From assembly GCA_963169135.1 (NCBI GenBank), contig CAUJEQ010000194.1, positions 1 through 7,923 of the forward strand: a stretch of 7,923 nt of DNA, read 5' to 3'. Under the pieces are notes generated by a model. It worked only from the letters and a program-made list of their open reading frames with translations, was not told the DNA's origin and ran no database searches. This document shows positions 5,606 to 7,923 of the stretch, one piece after another. Position 1 is the stretch's first letter. Each line of letters opens with the position of its first letter. Both the position numbers and the translations under genes were made by a program. This DNA comes from Chloroflexota bacterium. GTDB lineage: Bacteria > Chloroflexota > Dehalococcoidia > Tepidiformales > Tepidiformaceae.

Positions 5606-7591
5606 TCAGGCGAGCTTGAAGCGCGCCGACGCTTTCTGCAGGGCTTCCGCCATCTCCCGCATCTGGTTGGCCGTCGCTGCGAGCTCTTCAGACTGCGCCG
5701 AAAGCTCCTCGGTCGAAGCCGAGACTTCTTCCGCCGAGGCGCTCGTCTCTTCGCTGGTCGCCGAGACCTGGATGATCGCCTCGGTCACCCGCGTGGTGCC
5801 CGCGGCCATCTCGCCGGCGCCGGAGGCCGACTCGCGAGCCAGCTCCGCGATCCCTTCGGCCGAGGAGATGATGCGCTCGGCGCCCGAGGCCAGCCCCTGC
5901 ACGTCGCGGGCAATCTCCTGCATCCGCGTCGCCGAAAGCTCAACGGTACCGATGATCGAGGTCAGCGACTGGCCCGCTTCTTCCGTGATGCGCTGGCCCT
6001 CCTGCACGTCCCGGACGCCGACCGCCATGGCCTCCACGGCTTCCTGCGTGCCCTGCTGCACCTTGGCAATGAGGGCCGCGATCTCCTTCGTCGATTCGCT
6101 GGAGCGTTCCGCCAGGGACCGCACATTCTCCGCGACCACCGCGAACCCACGGCCCTGTTCGCCTGCCCGGGCCGCCTCGATGGCCGCATTGAGCGCCAGC
6201 AGGTTGGTTTGTGCCGCAATCTCGTCGATCGCCTTCACGATGTCGCCAATTTGCTGGCCGTATTCGCCCAGCTGGTCCACCGTGCGCGAGGCCCGCTGCA
6301 CCGCAGTCGCAATCGATTCCATCGAGGTGACAGCCTGGCCGACGGCCTGCTGGCCCTGCTGCGCCGCCGAACGGGATTCGTCGGCCGCCTGGGCCACTTC
6401 CTGCGACGCGGTCGCGACCACCTGGATGCGCTCGCCCATCTCCACGGCTTCCTGCCGCGATTGGGCCGCCGAATCGGCCGAGGTGGCAGCTCCCGCCGCT
6501 ACCTGCTGCGAACCCGAGGCCACCCGCTCGATCTCCCGCGCCGAATCCTGCGACAGGCCGCTCAGCGAGACGGCGGACCGCGTTACTTCGTTGATCGCCG
6601 TCGCGATCTGGCCCGTCGCCGCAGCCATCTGGTCGCTCGAATCGCCGAGCTGCACCGCCGCGTTCAGGATGCTGTCCGAGTTCTCCTTCACCTGGCCGAT
6701 GAGGCCGCGCAGGTTGGTGACCATGTGCGACAGGGCGTTGCCCAGGGCGTCGTCGGCGCCGCGCGGCGTCACGCTGGTCGTCAGGTCGCCATTCGAGACG
6801 GCCTCTGCGGCAGCGACCATCTCGCTCAGGTAGGCGGTCATCTCGGTGAACGACCTGGCCAGGTCGCCCATCTCGTCCTTCGACTTCACATCGACCTTGA
6901 CGTTGACGTCGCCACGAGAGATGGAGTCCGCCGCGGCGGCTGCCTGCCCGGCCGCGCCGGCAATACCCCGGGCGAGCCAATAGGCGATGCCGAAGCCCAC
7001 CAGGGCGGCGACGATCGAAATGCTGATCATCATGGTGCGCGAGCTCGAGGCCGCACTGGCTGCCGCGTCCTTCGAAGACGACGCGATGTCGGCGTTGAAC
7101 TGACCAGACTCAGTCAGGGTCGTGTTCATCGTCTTCACCTGGTCGATGAGCGCAGCCGACGCCGCCCGCGCTTCCTCATCCCGTCCTTGCTCGAGCAGGG
7201 GCAGGAATGCTTCCCGCTCGGAGATCACCGCATTGACCGCTGCTTCCACTCCGGCCCACTGCTCCGCGTCTGCCTCCGAGGCAAAGGTCACGTGGTAGGC
7301 CTCCATGGCCTCCTGTGCGTGTGCCATCGCATCGCGTGCGTTCTGGATGACGACCGCCCGCTCGTTCAGGTCGGGTGTCATGAACGCGAGGTTGATCTCG
7401 CGCCCTGCGGTGATCATGTGGACGTCCGTTTCGAGCGCGTATTGCACGCCGAGCACGTTCTCGCGGTACAGGGCTGCTGTGCGGTTGGAAGCCGTCTGCA
7501 ACTGCATGATGCCAAGCACGGCGACGATGGCCAGCAGGACGATGACCGTCCCAAACCCGGCCAGGAGTTTTTCACGGAGACGTAGGCGCAT
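5606..7591 (-). CDS. Methyl-accepting chemotaxis protein (transmembrane chemoreceptor)
   Basis: This 661-residue receptor would sense a ligand outside the membrane and control a CheA kinase. The start MRLRLREKLLAGFG runs into TM1 (about 9-31). A helical extracytoplasmic domain (32-186), with features of the four-helix-bundle MCP sensor family, leads to TM2 (about 187-207, MMISISIVAALVGFGIAYWL). A HAMP domain follows (about 207-259, ISRGDVNV and DEMGDLARSF), then a second HAMP-like unit (about 255-307, VSNGDLTTSVTP and DALGNALSHM). The long coiled-coil signalling domain has the highly conserved tip EIAAQTNLLALNAAIEAARA (457-476) followed by GRGFAVVAENVR. Glu/Gln-Ser/Thr-rich segments (such as TSEETSASAEE) are candidate methylation sites. 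The protein ends RFKLA, with no CheR-binding pentapeptide. Upstream in-frame codons to 7768 look non-coding. The ligand is unknown. No che genes are in the window, so it may feed a flagellar or a pilus/alternative chemosensory system. Confidence 0.95.
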   Translation of the reverse strand: MRLRLREKLLAGFGTVIVLLAIVAVLGIMQLQTASNRTAALYRENVLGVQYALETDVHMITAGREINLAFMTPDLNERAVVIQNARDAMAHAQEAMEAYHVTFASEADAEQWAGVEAAVNAVISEREAFLPLLEQGRDEEARAASAALIDQVKTMNTTLTESGQFNADIASSSKDAAASAASSSRTMMISISIVAALVGFGIAYWLARGIAGAAGQAAAAADSISRGDVNVKVDVKSKDEMGDLARSFTEMTAYLSEMVAAAEAVSNGDLTTSVTPRGADDALGNALSHMVTNLRGLIGQVKENSDSILNAAVQLGDSSDQMAAATGQIATAINEVTRSAVSLSGLSQDSAREIERVASGSQQVAAGAATSADSAAQSRQEAVEMGERIQVVATASQEVAQAADESRSAAQQGQQAVGQAVTSMESIATAVQRASRTVDQLGEYGQQIGDIVKAIDEIAAQTNLLALNAAIEAARAGEQGRGFAVVAENVRSLAERSSESTKEIAALIAKVQQGTQEAVEAMAVGVRDVQEGQRITEEAGQSLTSIIGTVELSATRMQEIARDVQGLASGAERIISSAEGIAELARESASGAGEMAAGTTRVTEAIIQVSATSEETSASAEEVSASTEELSAQSEELAATANQMREMAEALQKASARFKLA

Positions 7592-7598
7592 GGTGGGT

Positions 7599-7614
7599 GA
7601 GTTCCTGAGTTCCT
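7599..7614 (-). repeat. Tandem 8-bp repeat carrying the chemoreceptor ribosome binding site
   Basis: On the minus strand AGGAACTC occurs twice in direct succession. The downstream copy places AGGAA 10 bases before the ATG at 7591, slightly long for an optimal Shine-Dalgarno; the upstream copy is 18 bases away. The site supports 7591 as the start, since no comparable signal precedes the upstream in-frame ATGs. Confidence 0.55.
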
Positions 7615-7669
7615 GGGATGCCCCGTCCGAACGGAGGCTCACGTGTATCCTCGAACCACCCGGGAAGGT

Positions 7670-7695
7670 CGCATATGCGGGACTACTCCTATGCG
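7670..7695. repeat. CGCATA repeat and palindrome upstream of the chemoreceptor
   Basis: CGCATATGCG (7670-7679) is a perfect 10-bp palindrome. A second TATGCG lies at 7690-7695, giving on the minus strand CGCATA-N14-TATGCG as an inverted pair and CGCATA-N10-CGCATA as a direct pair. It sits about 80-105 bases upstream of the chemoreceptor start, in the 229-bp divergent gap, a reasonable place for a regulator site. No known operator is matched, and short repeats can arise by chance. Confidence 0.35.
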
Positions 7696-7779
7696 AGTGG
7701 CACGCCCCCATTACATTGCCAGCCACGGGCCAACGCCTTCCGGGTGGACCGCGCGGCCAACGGGCCACGGGGCCACCGG

Positions 7780-7811
7780 TTGCTGCATTCTCCGCGAGTT
7801 AGGGATATAGT
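7780..7811 (+). promoter_or_regulatory. Possible promoter of the right-edge plus-strand gene
   Basis: TATAGT (7806-7811) is a five-of-six -10 match in otherwise GC-rich DNA. A -35-like TTGCTG (7780-7785) lies 20 bases away, or 18 bases from the alternative GATATA at 7804-7809. The predicted start near 7818 would be only about three bases before the ATG at 7821, implying a leaderless or nearly leaderless message. Confidence 0.38.
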
Positions 7812-7820
7812 TAAAGAGCA

Positions 7821-7923
7821 ATGCCTTCCGAAATTGGCCCCGAACAACGGACCGCCGGGCCGCACATCACCATCGCCCCGGTCATCGAGCTCCACTTCGC
7901 CCTCTTCCTCCTCGGCCGGCACT
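7821..7923 (+). CDS. N-terminal fragment of an unidentified plus-strand protein (possibly a helix-turn-helix regulator)
   Basis: An open frame runs from the ATG at 7821 to the window edge, 34 complete codons, with high third-position GC from about codon 6 onward. It reads MPSEIGPEQRTAGPHITIAP and then VIELHFALFLLGRH. The segment ITIAPVIELHFALFLLG, a short strand followed by an amphipathic helix, resembles the start of some ArsR-like winged-helix regulators, where a similar strand and helix precede the DNA-binding domain. This is a weak resemblance from a short fragment. The gene is divergent from the chemoreceptor. No strong ribosome binding site is present (only AAAGAG close to the start), consistent with a leaderless start. 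Confidence 0.55.
   Translation, partial: MPSEIGPEQRTAGPHITIAPVIELHFALFLLGRH

Noticed and set aside
5396..7585. A 729-codon plus-strand open frame antisense to the chemoreceptor
   Set aside because: It is rich in Arg, His, Leu and Asp with no domain pattern, crosses the terminator hairpin, and is explained by stop-codon scarcity opposite a GC-rich gene. The minus strand encodes an unmistakable chemoreceptor.
7592..7768. N-terminal extension of the chemoreceptor from the ATG at 7768
   Set aside because: The 59 extra residues are Pro/Ser/Gly/Arg-rich and precede a normal receptor N-terminus and TM1; they cover the repeat cluster expected to be regulatory.
1..7923. CRISPR array, toxin-antitoxin pair, retron, phage or mobile element
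   Set aside because: No regularly spaced repeats, transposase, integrase, reverse transcriptase or target-site duplication is visible; the genes are typical housekeeping or metabolic families.

Overview
The window is GC-rich bacterial DNA with closely packed genes on both strands. It looks like ordinary chromosome: I see no tRNA or rRNA, insertion sequence, CRISPR array, integrase or phage gene. The gene mix (class III CoA-transferase, thiolase, dihydroflavonol-reductase-like SDR, AhpD-like peroxidase family, orphan chemoreceptor) and codon use would fit a high-GC Chloroflexota (Tepidiforma or Dehalococcoidia-like) or an actinobacterium. That placement is a low-confidence impression; nothing here settles it.

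Layout. Bases 1-1154 hold two minus-strand genes, an AlgH/YqgE (UPF0301) protein followed by an AhpD-like peroxidase-related protein that runs off the left edge a few residues before its expected end. A 131-bp divergent gap leads to a plus-strand extended SDR (1286-2272). The SDR meets a minus-strand class III (CaiB/BaiF) CoA-transferase (2274-3488) tail to tail, with one base between the stop codons. Next come a 185-bp gap with a promoter-like site and a terminator, a minus-strand thiolase (3674-4981) with an apparent TTG start, a short probable minus-strand gene of unknown function (5095-5415), a strong terminator (5544-5577), a minus-strand methyl-accepting chemotaxis protein (5606-7591), a 229-bp divergent gap, and the first 34 codons of a plus-strand gene (7821 onward).

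Function. The CoA-transferase (acyl-CoA activation), the thiolase (C-C cleavage or condensation of acyl-CoA) and perhaps the SDR would fit catabolism of an organic acid or lipid-like substrate. However, the CoA-transferase and thiolase each have their own promoter-like sequence and a terminator lies between them, so they are neighbours rather than an operon. The chemoreceptor is a complete transmembrane receptor with a four-helix-bundle-type sensor and two HAMP-like modules; no other chemotaxis genes are in view.

I did not find a convincing undescribed system. The points most worth a second look are the unknown 106-residue gene and the ambiguous coding around it, the departures from the usual thiolase motifs, the one-base convergent junction, and the repeat/palindrome cluster upstream of the chemoreceptor.
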